Positions 24,401 to 31,309 of a stretch of DNA of 42,798 bases are shown here, in pieces; positions within the stretch are counted from its first letter, which is position 1; every line of letters starts with the position of its first letter. Location of the stretch: the IMG/VR virus record IMGVR_UViG_3300010354_000183, positions 1-42,798 of that record; one strand, 5' to 3'. Made by a program: the position numbers and the translations under genes. The notes beneath the pieces were generated by a model. That model saw only the letters and a program-made list of their open reading frames with translations. It ran no database searches and was not told the origin of the DNA. The stretch comes from a virus.

Positions 24401-24880
24401 TGCGCTTACAATTTCAGACAAAGAGTCTAAGGCAGCGGGGTCTACGTTTGACACCATATTATTAATTTTTGCACTTAAAGATGCCTCAGCGGTAATTGCT
24501 CTCGCGCTTTCTGTGCTAACAGAACTGTCTGTGTAGGCTTTTGCATTTTTTAAAGAATTAGCTATAGATCCTGCAACTGCGTCAGAGCCTTGAACTACAT
24601 CTAAACGCTCTTCTAGCTCTTCGTCGGCAGAGCGGCGCGCTTCGGACTCAGAAGCCAATGAGCTATTACGAGCCGCCGCTTCAGCATTGATTTTATTATG
24701 AATTGTTGCATCTGAAGCAATTCTTGCTGTCTGTTCGTTTTGAATCGCAGCAAAAAGCTCTGCATCTGCCGCAATATCTGCGTCCGATCTTTGCTCCACG
24801 CTATTAATTAAGTCTTCGGCCGCATCTTGGGTAACTAAGCTATATCTAATTTGTAACTTGGTTTTATCTTTTAGTGCCAT
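18452..24880 (-). CDS. Giant tail fibre with coiled-coil repeats, 2142 aa
   Basis: Residues about 10-1570 are dominated by imperfect repeats such as SARIAADxxL and AARQNADLALQ, a trimeric coiled-coil pattern. A module with (I/V)(D/N)PxALDSLSEIV(T/S)AFQ recurs at about 145, 577, 760 and 980, with a variant near 1395, and LEGSDTVTGSVAKALKDA occurs twice. Residues about 1573-1740 form a globular beta domain. At about 1793 the motif LSGAISLGSDQITEGSQNLY typical of fibre knobs appears. From about 1853, EYPTLQAAIDAASPGQVILL starts a pectate-lyase-like right-handed beta-helix, likely the receptor-binding tip. Fibres of this length reach far from the virion. Confidence 0.85.
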   Translation of the reverse strand: MALKDKTKLQIRYSLVTQDAAEDLINSVEQRSDADIAADAELFAAIQNEQTARIASDATIHNKINAEAAARNSSLASESEARRSADEELEERLDVVQGSDAVAGSIANSLKNAKAYTDSSVSTESARAITAEASLSAKINNMVSNVDPAALDSLSEIVSAFQDADLNLNNTITTLANNSTVNLNAEKTVRQVADALLSNRLDVLEGSDTVTGSVAKALKDARVYTDLEKTERIAADSAEKNSRIAAIDAEASLRENADNIEKTERISADSAEKASRIAAVNAESQSRRDADGLLQTSIVSAELSLAESLNNQKNTLETLINNEVAARAQADANLSSLLSNEVSRAQSVESGLSNSLFAEVVRAQAAENSLLISLNAEISIRQSSDMDMSSLLSAEQVARQNADAALQNNISSEQAARITANNQLQNAINIESTARKAEVAEEVSARIANIANLQSMIAHESTQRAEADSTIQNNLGLESASRQNSDNTIQNNLNAEIVLRQSALATEAAARQNADLALQGKIDAEKTARESADNTLQVSINNEVLSRQSAVSAEAAARQAADAALQASINNVLSNLDTNALDSLSEIVAAFQDADSNLQGAISSLAINSSSKVDDEATARIAANNSLATAIELEAQERDEAYQSLQNQIDSEISTRQDEIDAEITARQNADSSLDAAIAAEQSSRVAGDSFLQIQVDELANYFRTQQQASSISSTNAINAEASLRQNGDEALRAEIDLETTRALAAESALAIRIDNVLANIDPDALDSLAEAVTAFQAADSEIQAAISSLASSSDFNLSEERSARAASDSALGASLSEEAAVRESGDASILLALSEEIIAREASDLVEMSRAIAAENALQAALNEETAFRAASVMEVQNSADAEKSARMAADAQLQEKIDIEVLNRISADNAETAARVGADNDLSNRLNMLEGSDTVTGSVAKALKDAKSYTDAEVFSEQQRALAAEANLAARVDAVLLNINPDALDSLSEIVTAFQTADASIQGTILELANNSTTNVQAEASARQVADNALSSEIDVEKTERIAADNILQNNINTEADLRQSADFSEESARIAGDLIEKTRAMAAEDSLQVAIAAEEARAAAAEAALTLSLSSEISRAQNAEADLQASVADLEAAIAAETLTRGNAESTFSANLASEVSARENADLVLQNNISGEITRAQNAEAALQASIGTEVSDRQFAVSAEAAAREAADAALQAKIDTEEVRAAAAEAALSVSLASEINRAQVAEAALQASVTALEGAVAAEALTRGNADSALSASLTSETSAREADDLVLQNNISAEITRAQNAEAALQASLSMEISDRQAAVSAEAATRAANDTALQGTIDAEVAARAAAVSSEASARIAGDAATLISAQSYADQKVADLVASAPAVLDTLKELADAIGGDASFAATVAGQIGDVQFRIDAEETRAIATEASLQALIAATQGALESEIIARVAADDLIQNTIAIEASNRAQEIADEVMARQAADEAISADIADEGVRATNAEEALDAKIDQEIFDRSEAMTLEQQARQSADNALQSSINLEISNRSAENAVLNVKIVDINLNLNTQVTSLFENNSAVYADALAGTQDPNNRDGWYFKNAAQGQKINWYFFDGSKENISLGDFSAYAVVTFDSVVSKPFLAVYTTPTASGNAASWYKSRVVYVADSSAVVGVKYLMHFGQDPKVHPELPRLSMSPSSSSNGTREASERVLTAALGSDSGTSANNCQFVAESVGVYSSAIKRKSKLEIRKSSKIDLNAEITSRTAGDAQAVQTAKSYTDAQIAALNYVSSVNGLSGAISLGSDQITEGSQNLYFNETRAKNAVIINNMSGLQSDLAPSVSAVKDYAAQYMKKGSAIWCLAGGEYPTLQAAIDAASPGQVILLGEGVWGDATLKGRVDIIGLGAARNTSIVVGKLNFAPTSGSAVDNQVFISNVLINASSTASGVSLGGTAPVRLNLSGCYVYRGSGTSSLVSLTNTDTSATTVRMDGCIINAASTDGTLITTNVRFLRITNSDLYGASKALVVNGGLAQVALSGIETNSAAEIVQVAAGATCAVSSSLIRNLTANGSGVSVATNGVFVVSTLAMFDVASGTGYCVRGTGTMIYDMISFNHIAVLQPRNIKLQNTLSVVQLPSTPTLAP

Positions 24881-24960
24881 TTTTTATCTCACTTGTTTGC
24901 ATGTATAGCCTAAAAATAAAACACAGACTTTAAAAACTATTTTGTAAGATTATTTTAACA

Positions 24961-27900
24961 CTAGATGCTAAACTTAATTAGTTTTTTCTTTGGTTCAGGA
25001 GCTGGCCCCTGAGAGTCGCCTTCAATAAGGTGCCCCATGCCAGCTTTTCTGTAAGCGTCTATAGTCATTTCAGCTAGTTGCGACGGCATCATAGGGACGC
25101 CCATTTCTTTATAGGTATCGTACATAGCGGCATCAATATCTTTGCGATAGGCTTGTTCGCGGGTCATGGGGGCCTGTTCAATATTCTTTTTGGAGGCGAT
25201 ACGAATTTCCATAGAGGTTCGGTATTTGTCCAACGCATACCGAAAAGCATCGCAGTTTTGTACGGCAACCCCATTAACCGTATAAGACTCGTCATCCTCT
25301 ACCGACAAGGTATAGACTCTGCCAGTGTACTGATGAGTCGATGTCTTTTTAATGAGCATAGCGGAGTATAGACCCTCCGTCTTGATTTTGTTACTAGGCA
25401 TCTCTGCCCTTTTGTCTATTTTTATATTTTTGGCTTTATAGACTTCCTTGATTAGTTCGTCCTCTTGCGTTTTATTCAATAGAATAAGAGTATCGTTAAT
25501 ATCCAAAGTAACGATATATTGGTTATTCTTAAAAGTTGAGCTTTTGCCAATAGAAGCCCACTTCCCAATACACTCCCTAACCCTTATTTTGGGTTTAAGT
25601 CCTACTTTTTGCATCATATAAAGAAGTTGATAAGCCAAATGCTTTGATATCGTTGAAATGACCAAACCATTAGGGGCAAAATGACCATCCCCAAAAGCAT
25701 GGCCAAGAATAACATACCAAGTATTTTCTACACTTAGGTTGTGAATATAGTCTGGATACTTTTTATCTAAGTGAGCGCCAAATGGCTTCAAAACCGTATA
25801 AAGTGGTTTGGAGTTTATACATATCCTATCTCCCAACTCATTGTCCTTTTTATAAGAAAACATATTTTTAATATGAAATTTTGTTGCGATTTTTGAATAC
25901 ACTTCTCTAACCAAAGCTTCTCTTTGATGAATTGCTATGGATATTGTATTTCTGTCTCCGTTTTTAGATTGGCCACAAGAGCCTTCAGCGGCAAAATGCC
26001 CATGGACAAAGGCCATGTATTTGTCAAATTCAATGTTAGTTTCACAAAAATCCATTTTTCTACGGGACATCAACAGGGTATCGGAATATCTTGTCCACTG
26101 AGGAAGCAGTTTAGTCATATCGATAGAAGTAAAGACCTCTGGCGATTCATCAACTCCAAACAATACAGTTTCTTTGTTTTTTGCATTTTTTATTGTTTTT
26201 TGCAATGATTTTGCTGGTTTGAAGCTTGGCTCGCCGACTTTTCGTAACTGTCCAGTAAGCTTTATTCCGTTTTCTGTTTTATTTGAACGCTCAAAAGACA
26301 GTGTAAAGAACGGATGTTTGGGCGTACAGAAAATACTCTCTCTGCCGTATGGCTGTATTTCCAACAACTCCCCGCTGTACTCACTAGACATAACCGCCTT
26401 GACTCGCTTAAAGCGACCCTTGTGAGTCAGTACATAATCATCGGGCTGGACATCTTCAATATTTACAGCGCCCTTACTTGTGATAACTTTGTGCTCTGCA
26501 GTAAAACAAAAGTGAGTGTTATCATCGTCTTCGTATCGACTTGTGTCAAACTCTCCACGGGGGTCTTTCTTGTGCATCCAACCAATCATACAATCAATAG
26601 CAAAGTCCATCCCCGAATCGTTTTCCGTCTTGCAAAATACTACGTCGGACTCTTGACGCTCTACGTTCCACAATAACGACTGAATTTGGCTTACACCTGT
26701 TTCAATTTGAGCTGGCTTTTTAGTTTTGACGGCGAAGCCATACGGCTGAAAATAATGGGCCGAGCCAGCATCGGCCATATCAGGGCAGATAATGTCTGGC
26801 GGAAAAGTCATACATTCTTTTTGTCTAATAGTTTCAGCCCACTGAGAGTTAGGGTAGCCCGTAGCTGCGCGAACGCTTAAAACAATGCAACGCGATTGAG
26901 TTTGTGAATACAGAATTACCGTAACCACGGCGGCATCTCTAACACCCCAGTCAACACCAAAGCTAACTTCCCACTTGTTCGTCACTGCCCAAGCATAGAC
27001 ATCCTGCTTAGTGCATTTTCTATTCGCTTTCCATTGTTGACCAGTTACCCAAAGCCAAGTTTCTTCCACGTTTCTCACGTGAAGATGACGACTAAACGTA
27101 GGAAACACTAAGCCGCCGGTTTCAGGACGCCAGTTCAAAATCTGGGCAATAATCTTATTGGCTTCTTTGGTTTCTTTAATAAAGTTGCCCGTAAAGGCAA
27201 TTGTTCTTAATGTCTTTGACTTGCCTGTTTGCTTAGGAGCGCGAGCTTGACAGGCAATAAACGCAGGACAAGTAACGCAGCCTTCGTAGGCCAATATTTC
27301 TTTGTACTTGGTTTTGATAGCCTGCGGCTCTTCTTGAAATGTCTCCTCATCCCATCTAACTTTAAGGTTTTCCGTATGAAGGTATGCCTTGAGTCTTTTC
27401 TCTCCGTGAACTTCGGGAGGGCACTTTCTCATGAAGTCTACTGCTGACCACTTATCCAACCTAATGTCCGTATCTTCGCCCTTCTCGGCCTCTTCCATCA
27501 ATTCTTGCAAGGGTCCCTGAGAAGTCTTGCGAGACGACAAAGAAATTGTGATTGGCTCAAAGCCGTGTTCGTCTTGAGTAGGGTCGGCAACCATAGCAAC
27601 TTCTGAAAGAATCTCTCTGGGTGTTAAGTCACACTCATCTCGAATGATAATAGACGCACGTGATGAGTTAGCACCTTCAAGGGTTGCTGCTGTCACAAAT
27701 ACGTCTGCATCATCTTTAGATGTATATGAGTTGGGAGGCAAATTAGATAGTCTAAGTTCGCCTGCTCTGTTTGTTTCAAAGTGGTCTTGAAGTTCTGGAA
27801 TACGGAGGAATTTCTTAAGATACTTGATTGCCTTATAAGATTGATCTTTGATGGCGGCAATCTGCAGGCATGACCTTCTAAAGTGAACCATGGCCAACCA

Positions 27901-28191
27901 GTGAATGACTGCCGACATAACGGTTTTCATTGAGTTACGAGAAGCAGCTACGACAACACGATGGGCTCCCTTGTTGGTCCTCATGGTACAGTAAATTTGC
28001 CAAACAGACTCCATAGGATTAGAAGTAGACAGTTCGTCTACTGTACAGTCTGGCAAATCTAGCTTAAGGAAAGTTTTAATAAATTGTTGAAGCTCTTCTT
28101 TAGATTCACAAATAGTAAACAAAAGGCGCTTACGCATCTCAATGCGCAGTCGCTGTTCTTCTGTTATTTCTGGTTCTTTTTTCTTAGCCAT
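24961..28191 (-). CDS. terL: Terminase large subunit (TerL) containing an intein
   Basis: The 1076-residue frame encodes the DNA-packaging motor. The N-terminal ATPase has a variant Walker A, AASRNSMKT (82-90), and Walker B, IIIRDECD (181-188). The C-terminal RNase H-like nuclease has GVDWGVRDA (about 406-414) and ICPDMADAG (about 465-473). The third nuclease motif, HFCDAFRYAL, is interrupted after HF by a 418-residue intein (562-979), leaving a 658-residue spliced enzyme. The start overlaps the end of glpX by eight bases and the ribosome binding site is weak, so translation depends on coupling. Portal and protease genes elsewhere complete the head set. Confidence 0.9.
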   Translation of the reverse strand: MAKKKEPEITEEQRLRIEMRKRLLFTICESKEELQQFIKTFLKLDLPDCTVDELSTSNPMESVWQIYCTMRTNKGAHRVVVAASRNSMKTVMSAVIHWLAMVHFRRSCLQIAAIKDQSYKAIKYLKKFLRIPELQDHFETNRAGELRLSNLPPNSYTSKDDADVFVTAATLEGANSSRASIIIRDECDLTPREILSEVAMVADPTQDEHGFEPITISLSSRKTSQGPLQELMEEAEKGEDTDIRLDKWSAVDFMRKCPPEVHGEKRLKAYLHTENLKVRWDEETFQEEPQAIKTKYKEILAYEGCVTCPAFIACQARAPKQTGKSKTLRTIAFTGNFIKETKEANKIIAQILNWRPETGGLVFPTFSRHLHVRNVEETWLWVTGQQWKANRKCTKQDVYAWAVTNKWEVSFGVDWGVRDAAVVTVILYSQTQSRCIVLSVRAATGYPNSQWAETIRQKECMTFPPDIICPDMADAGSAHYFQPYGFAVKTKKPAQIETGVSQIQSLLWNVERQESDVVFCKTENDSGMDFAIDCMIGWMHKKDPRGEFDTSRYEDDDNTHFCFTAEHKVITSKGAVNIEDVQPDDYVLTHKGRFKRVKAVMSSEYSGELLEIQPYGRESIFCTPKHPFFTLSFERSNKTENGIKLTGQLRKVGEPSFKPAKSLQKTIKNAKNKETVLFGVDESPEVFTSIDMTKLLPQWTRYSDTLLMSRRKMDFCETNIEFDKYMAFVHGHFAAEGSCGQSKNGDRNTISIAIHQREALVREVYSKIATKFHIKNMFSYKKDNELGDRICINSKPLYTVLKPFGAHLDKKYPDYIHNLSVENTWYVILGHAFGDGHFAPNGLVISTISKHLAYQLLYMMQKVGLKPKIRVRECIGKWASIGKSSTFKNNQYIVTLDINDTLILLNKTQEDELIKEVYKAKNIKIDKRAEMPSNKIKTEGLYSAMLIKKTSTHQYTGRVYTLSVEDDESYTVNGVAVQNCDAFRYALDKYRTSMEIRIASKKNIEQAPMTREQAYRKDIDAAMYDTYKEMGVPMMPSQLAEMTIDAYRKAGMGHLIEGDSQGPAPEPKKKLIKFSI
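25255..26508 (-). other. LAGLIDADG intein in terL, 418 aa
   Basis: Splicing signals: Cys1 in CFTAEHKVITSKGAVNIEDV; block B CTPKHPFFTL with the TxxH motif; C-terminal VYTLSVEDDESYTVNGVAVQ ending in Asn, followed by extein Cys980. The penultimate residue is Gln rather than the usual His, a variant known in some active inteins. The centre holds two LAGLIDADG-type blocks, MAFVHGHFAAEGS (about intein 160-175) and VILGHAFGDGHFAPNG (about 262-278), so a homing endonuclease is present. The second block keeps an acidic GDG; the first ends in AEG. Insertion lies directly before the Asp of TerL nuclease motif III. Confidence 0.9.
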
Positions 28192-29086
28192 AAGTTGTCT
28201 TTATGAATCTTCTTTCTTTTGGAGTCAATATAACTGAATGGACCTCATTGTGGGTGACTCCGTTCAACAAGAAAGAGTCTGTCACCCCCGTCGCAATAAA
28301 GGCTATATGTTCACCATGGGCCATGTCTACCGTATCGTACTCTATATCGTCGCGTTTGTGCATTTTGGCAGCCCGCTCTTTCAGTTCCGGCGTATCTAAT
28401 ACTAAACGTCCTAGAATCCTTCCACCCAGACTCTTGACTGCTACAGCCGATACAACACCCTCTGGAGCGCCGCCAATACCCATCAACACATCGTACTTGC
28501 CCATACACACACCAATAGCAGCGAGTACGTCGCCATCACTGATGAGTGATATTTTAGCTCCTAATTCGGTAATTTCTTTAATCAAATCAATATGTCTTGG
28601 CCTATCTAAAACACAAACAGTCAGGTCTTTGACTGGCCTCCTCATTGTGTCGGCAATTGCCTTAAGGTTTTGTGTAGGAGTATTGAATAGACTTACTGAG
28701 GCACTTTTTGCTTTTGGATTAACAACTATCTTGTCCATATAGCAGTCAGGTGCCCGCATTAGGGTCCCCCAATCTCCTACGGCTATTACAGAGATAGCGT
28801 TGGGCTTGCCTTTAGCAACCAACTCAGTTCCTTCTAGTGGGTCTACAGCAATGTCACACTTGTCGCCACGGCCTGTCCCTAACCTCTCTCCAATGTACAA
28901 CATAGGGGCTTCGTCTAGCTCACCTTCACCAATAGCCACAACACCTTGAATGTCCATAAAATCAAATTCTGCCCTCATGGCATCTACAGCAGCTCCATCT
29001 GCTGCATTCTTGTTCATCTTGCCAATCCACTTAGAGCTAGCAAAAGCTGCTGCTTCAGTGACTCGCAAAAACTTAAAAAAATCCAT
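28184..29086 (-). CDS. glpX: Class II fructose-1,6-bisphosphatase (GlpX)
   Basis: The 300-residue product matches GlpX along its length. It has KNAADGAAVDAM (Asp30), IGEGELDEAPMLYIGERLGT (Glu54), DIAVDPLEGT (Asp82, Glu85) and GIGGAPEGVVSA, the metal and phosphate site of the lithium-sensitive FBPase family. E. coli GlpX equivalents are Asp33, Glu57, Asp85 and Glu88. The enzyme converts fructose-1,6-bisphosphate to fructose-6-phosphate in gluconeogenesis, feeding the pentose phosphate route; in autotrophs it serves the Calvin cycle. It is shorter than E. coli GlpX (336 aa), mainly in the C-terminal part. It lies between a small zinc-ribbon gene and terL in a packaging operon, an unusual metabolic cargo. 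Confidence 0.93.
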   Translation of the reverse strand: MDFFKFLRVTEAAAFASSKWIGKMNKNAADGAAVDAMRAEFDFMDIQGVVAIGEGELDEAPMLYIGERLGTGRGDKCDIAVDPLEGTELVAKGKPNAISVIAVGDWGTLMRAPDCYMDKIVVNPKAKSASVSLFNTPTQNLKAIADTMRRPVKDLTVCVLDRPRHIDLIKEITELGAKISLISDGDVLAAIGVCMGKYDVLMGIGGAPEGVVSAVAVKSLGGRILGRLVLDTPELKERAAKMHKRDDIEYDTVDMAHGEHIAFIATGVTDSFLLNGVTHNEVHSVILTPKERRFIKTTYG

Positions 29087-29089
29087 ATC

Positions 29090-29464
29090 TTACCTGTCTT
29101 TAGGGTTTGTGTGCGCGTCGCAAGCTGTATAAACCCAATACTGACCTCTAATTTTGCCAGCTTCTCCGCAAGTATCACAGACAAACTGACTCATGTCCTC
29201 AAACATTCTAATAATCTTTTCATCCTCTTCGGTTGAGTAGTCAGTGTAAGCTCTTAGAGTTCCAAACTTTTCTTTGATTTGCACAAAATAAAGAGGACTT
29301 TCTCCATCAATAGGTATTTCTTTGGCTTTGCGGGCAGCTATTAGCTGCTCGCACATGTCCCAAACAAGTCCGTACCACCCCTCTCTAACTTCAATGGGGC
29401 ACTTATCAAGCAGTTCTGGAAATTGTTCTTTTAGTGCTTCGTAACTAATCTTTTCTGGCTTCAC
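29090..29464 (-). CDS. Hypothetical protein with C-terminal zinc-binding motif
   Basis: The 124-residue product starts with GTG at 29464 after GGGAGGA. It contains FVQIKEKFGTLRAYTDYSTE (about 58-77), then VCDTCGEAGKIRGQYWVYTA followed by CDAH, a Cys/His set that would bind zinc. I have seen this arrangement in phage proteins of unknown function. It overlaps the metalloprotease-lipoprotein gene by 20 bases and precedes glpX by three bases, so all are in one operon. Confidence 0.68.
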   Translation of the reverse strand: MKPEKISYEALKEQFPELLDKCPIEVREGWYGLVWDMCEQLIAARKAKEIPIDGESPLYFVQIKEKFGTLRAYTDYSTEEDEKIIRMFEDMSQFVCDTCGEAGKIRGQYWVYTACDAHTNPKDR

Positions 29465-30047
29465 AAGATATTCCTCCCGTTTCGTCCATCATGGTTTGCG
29501 TTACTGTAGCAGTCTCTGCTGAGCTTGTCAATGACAAAGTCCCGCCAGCCCTAAGAAACACAGCCTTCAACAAAGCCGGCCAATTAAAAAACAAAGTTTT
29601 TTCTGACAAAAGGTAGCTGTTCATGATGTCTTCTTCGTCGTCGTAATGAGGAAAGATTTCGGCGTCTCCAGCAGCCAAAGTGCAGTGCATCATCTCATGA
29701 ATAATGACAGTGCGCATGGAGTGTGAGTCTAGGTTGTACCAACTTTCTGTAACTTCAACCCACCTTTGGCCACTATGGTGCATATAGCACTTGCCCAAAA
29801 CCATTTTTTCAGAAAAAGATTTAACTGTTTTAATTGATTTAATTTTTTTAAAGTTTTTTTGACAAAGTTCAGAAACTCCAAACTTTTCACAATGGCCTGC
29901 AAATTCCATGACATACGGGAGAAGCTTAGAATCTACTTTTGACTTATCAATGTAGAACGGGACAGGGACTTCTTTTTCTACTTCTACTATTTGTTGCTCG
30001 ACGGTTCCACACCCAATTAACAACAAAGCCAAAAGTATCTTCAGCAT
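29445..30047 (-). CDS. Lipoprotein with HExxH zinc-metalloprotease motif
   Basis: MLKILLALLLIGCGTVEQQI is a lipoprotein signal with lipobox LIGC, so the protein should be anchored in the envelope. Residues about 117-140 hold VIIHEMMHCTLAAGDAEIFP followed by His and, ten residues on, DIMNS. This is the HExxH zinc site with a downstream third His and a Met-turn-like IMN, as in small metzincin-like proteases. Paired cysteines (HCEKF, ELCQK, GKCYM, MHCTL) could form disulfides. It may cut envelope or peptidoglycan-associated proteins during entry, lysis or exclusion; the substrate is unknown. A degenerate relative is at 32799-33161. Confidence 0.72.
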   Translation of the reverse strand: MLKILLALLLIGCGTVEQQIVEVEKEVPVPFYIDKSKVDSKLLPYVMEFAGHCEKFGVSELCQKNFKKIKSIKTVKSFSEKMVLGKCYMHHSGQRWVEVTESWYNLDSHSMRTVIIHEMMHCTLAAGDAEIFPHYDDEEDIMNSYLLSEKTLFFNWPALLKAVFLRAGGTLSLTSSAETATVTQTMMDETGGISCEARKD

Positions 30048-30056
30048 AAAAACTCC

Positions 30057-30251
30057 CTATTCAATAACTTTAAATTCTTTTAGTCGGCTGCAAGTCGAAG
30101 ACTGCCTAATCAACATTAAGTCAACAATATCAAGACTTTTGCATAATTGCGTTACAGTGCCGCAGACAGCGTAAGGGTGATTATCTTTTATGATAATTAA
30201 GTTATTCCCGCAGACTTGAAAGAGCATAATGGCTGCAACTAAGTGTTTCAT
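30057..30251 (-). CDS. Secreted small protein, 64 aa
   Basis: MKHLVAAIMLFQVCGNNLII has a Lys-His start and a hydrophobic stretch like a signal peptide. The cysteine at 14 lies where a lipobox would be, but FQVC is not a good lipobox. The mature part has Cys near 30, 37 and 54, so disulfides are possible. It has an ATGA overlap with the upstream gene. The function is unknown. Confidence 0.6.
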   Translation of the reverse strand: MKHLVAAIMLFQVCGNNLIIIKDNHPYAVCGTVTQLCKSLDIVDLMLIRQSSTCSRLKEFKVIE

Positions 30252-30517
30252 TGCTCTTCGTCCTGTTCGTCATCGTATTCAATTTCATCATTCATGAGGC
30301 CAACCACTGCATAGTCATCGCTGTAGCGGTCCTCCGGAGCTTCTACACTGACGTTGGCTGCGCCAGAGCCATTAAGGATACTTTCAATAATACAAGCAGA
30401 TTCATAATCCGTTGTATTAATCATGAGCATCTTCCCAAACATCTTGATGGACTTATAGGGTATGTTCATTTTGGTCAAGAAGTCTGCTGCCTGAAGTATC
30501 ACTTTTGGATTAGCCAT
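30248..30517 (-). CDS. Hypothetical acidic-tailed protein, 89 aa
   Basis: The product has IPYKSIKMFGKMLMINTTDY and ACIIESILNGSGAANVSVEA, two strand-helix units as in a small ferredoxin-like fold, and ends in a very acidic tail (DEIEYDDEQDEEQ). AGGGG precedes the ATG at 30517. No family was recognised. It is the third gene after promoter C. Confidence 0.62.
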   Translation of the reverse strand: MANPKVILQAADFLTKMNIPYKSIKMFGKMLMINTTDYESACIIESILNGSGAANVSVEAPEDRYSDDYAVVGLMNDEIEYDDEQDEEQ

Positions 30518-30529
30518 GACAGTGACCCC

Positions 30530-30619
30530 TTAGTCTTGAATGATATTAACCATCAACCCCAACACAAACAATCCAGCTATAACAATTGAAAAAATAAGAA
30601 AAAATTGATATTCTGTCAT
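30530..30619 (-). CDS. Small membrane protein, 29 aa
   Basis: A 29-codon frame starts at ATG 30619 after AGGGG, exactly filling the gap between two operon genes. The product (MTEYQFFLIFSIVIAGLFVL, then GLMVNIIQD) is a single membrane helix with a short acidic end. The good ribosome binding site and tight placement support it. The function is unknown. Confidence 0.62.
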   Translation of the reverse strand: MTEYQFFLIFSIVIAGLFVLGLMVNIIQD

Positions 30620-30620
30620 C

Positions 30621-30860
30621 TTAAGCCCCTAAAAACTGAGAGTTGATTTTGTAATAAAAATTGTAAACACACCCATCTTTTTCTTTTTTTCTAGCAAAGG
30701 TATCTTCTGCGTCTGACAATGGCTCGCAACCCCATTCTTTCAAAAGGTTGACAGCATCTTCCTTATTACGAAACACTTCGTACCACACACTGGCAGCGCC
30801 ATAATTTGGAGAAACATCTTCATATGAATTAACCACTGAAGTAATTACATAAACTTGCAT
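30621..30860 (-). CDS. Small MxVYxI-family protein, 79 aa
   Basis: The ATG at 30860 has AAAGGAGG six bases upstream; the longer frame would start at the transcript start itself. The product (MQVYVITSVVNSYEDVSPNY, then VFRNKEDAVNLLKEWG) has the same strand-helix plan as 9604-9789 and 10545-10742. It is the first gene of the operon that leads to glpX and terL, behind sigma28-like promoter C. Confidence 0.68.
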   Translation of the reverse strand: MQVYVITSVVNSYEDVSPNYGAASVWYEVFRNKEDAVNLLKEWGCEPLSDAEDTFARKKEKDGCVYNFYYKINSQFLGA

Positions 30861-30897
30861 AAAGCCTCCTTTACGAGCTGAATTGCTCATATAAGAC

Positions 30898-30924
30898 TTA
30901 TCGACTGTTTATTGTGAAACTTTA
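30898..30924 (-). promoter_or_regulatory. Sigma28-like promoter C
   Basis: On the minus strand, -35 TAAAGTTT (30924-30917, 8 of 8), an 11-base spacer, and -10 GTCGATAA (30905-30898, 7 of 8). The -35 lies within the last codons of the lipoprotein gene at 30909-31247. It should drive 30860 through glpX to terL. Confidence 0.75.
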
Positions 30925-31247
30925 GGGCAGTCAAACACTTTTTTTGAAATTTTTTCTAAAACTTCAAATTTGCCAGCGCTGCCAGATAATTCCGAGTCCC
31001 AACGTCCGTCGTCAAGAAGCCATCTGTAGTAATAACGATCTACGCCGACTTTCTCAATTTTGACTCTATGGCGAGATTCAGTTTCGCCTTTAAGCAAATC
31101 TACAATCATAAGACAGTCGCCAACCTTGTATTTTGGCTTGCGTTTGGGCGTTTGGGTAGGGGAGGGCGTTGGTTGTGGAGCCAAGTTTGGAACTTGCGGA
31201 GATGTTGCGCAACCAACGAATAATGCACATAAAAATAAATGTCTCAT
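30909..31247 (-). CDS. Proline-rich lipoprotein, 112 aa
   Basis: MRHLFLCALFVGCATSPQVP has a lipobox FVGC, followed by a Pro/Thr/Gln-rich linker (PQPTPSPTQTPKRKPK, about 24-40) that could span peptidoglycan. The C-terminal domain starts KYKVGDCLMIVDLLKGETES, a small SH3-like beta barrel by pattern, and ends with a second Cys. AGGA precedes the ATG. A Pro-rich linker after a lipobox also occurs in outer spanins, but the C-terminal barrel argues against that. The last codons form the -35 of promoter C. Confidence 0.7.
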   Translation of the reverse strand: MRHLFLCALFVGCATSPQVPNLAPQPTPSPTQTPKRKPKYKVGDCLMIVDLLKGETESRHRVKIEKVGVDRYYYRWLLDDGRWDSELSGSAGKFEVLEKISKKVFDCPKVSQ

Positions 31248-31257
31248 AAAAATTCCT

Positions 31258-31309
31258 AGTTAGAAAAATAACCAATTTTTTCACACCAGCGCTGAGGGTT
31301 TTCCTAACT
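31258..31309. repeat. Long-armed inverted repeat between two genes
   Basis: AGTTAGAAAAA (31258-31268) and TTTTCCTAACT (31299-31309) pair at 10 of 11 positions around a 30-base loop that contains the palindrome CAGCGCTG (31287-31294). On the minus strand it covers the stop of the 31304 gene and the leader of the lipoprotein gene. It could act as a structured leader or a weak terminator. Confidence 0.4.

Noticed and set aside
18452-24880. Repetitive DNA as a mobile element or tandem-repeat artefact
   Set aside because: The repeats are in frame, imperfect and encode a regular coiled coil; no inverted ends or transposase.
24881-24960. TAAAGTCT upstream of the tail-fibre gene looks like a sigma28 -35
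   Set aside because: There is no GATAA-type -10 at the right distance. The gap otherwise holds only AT-rich sequence and a weak TATACA, so no promoter is called.
28203-28742. Plus-strand frame of 179 codons opposite glpX
   Set aside because: Antisense shadow: glpX on the other strand is a full family match and this frame matches nothing.
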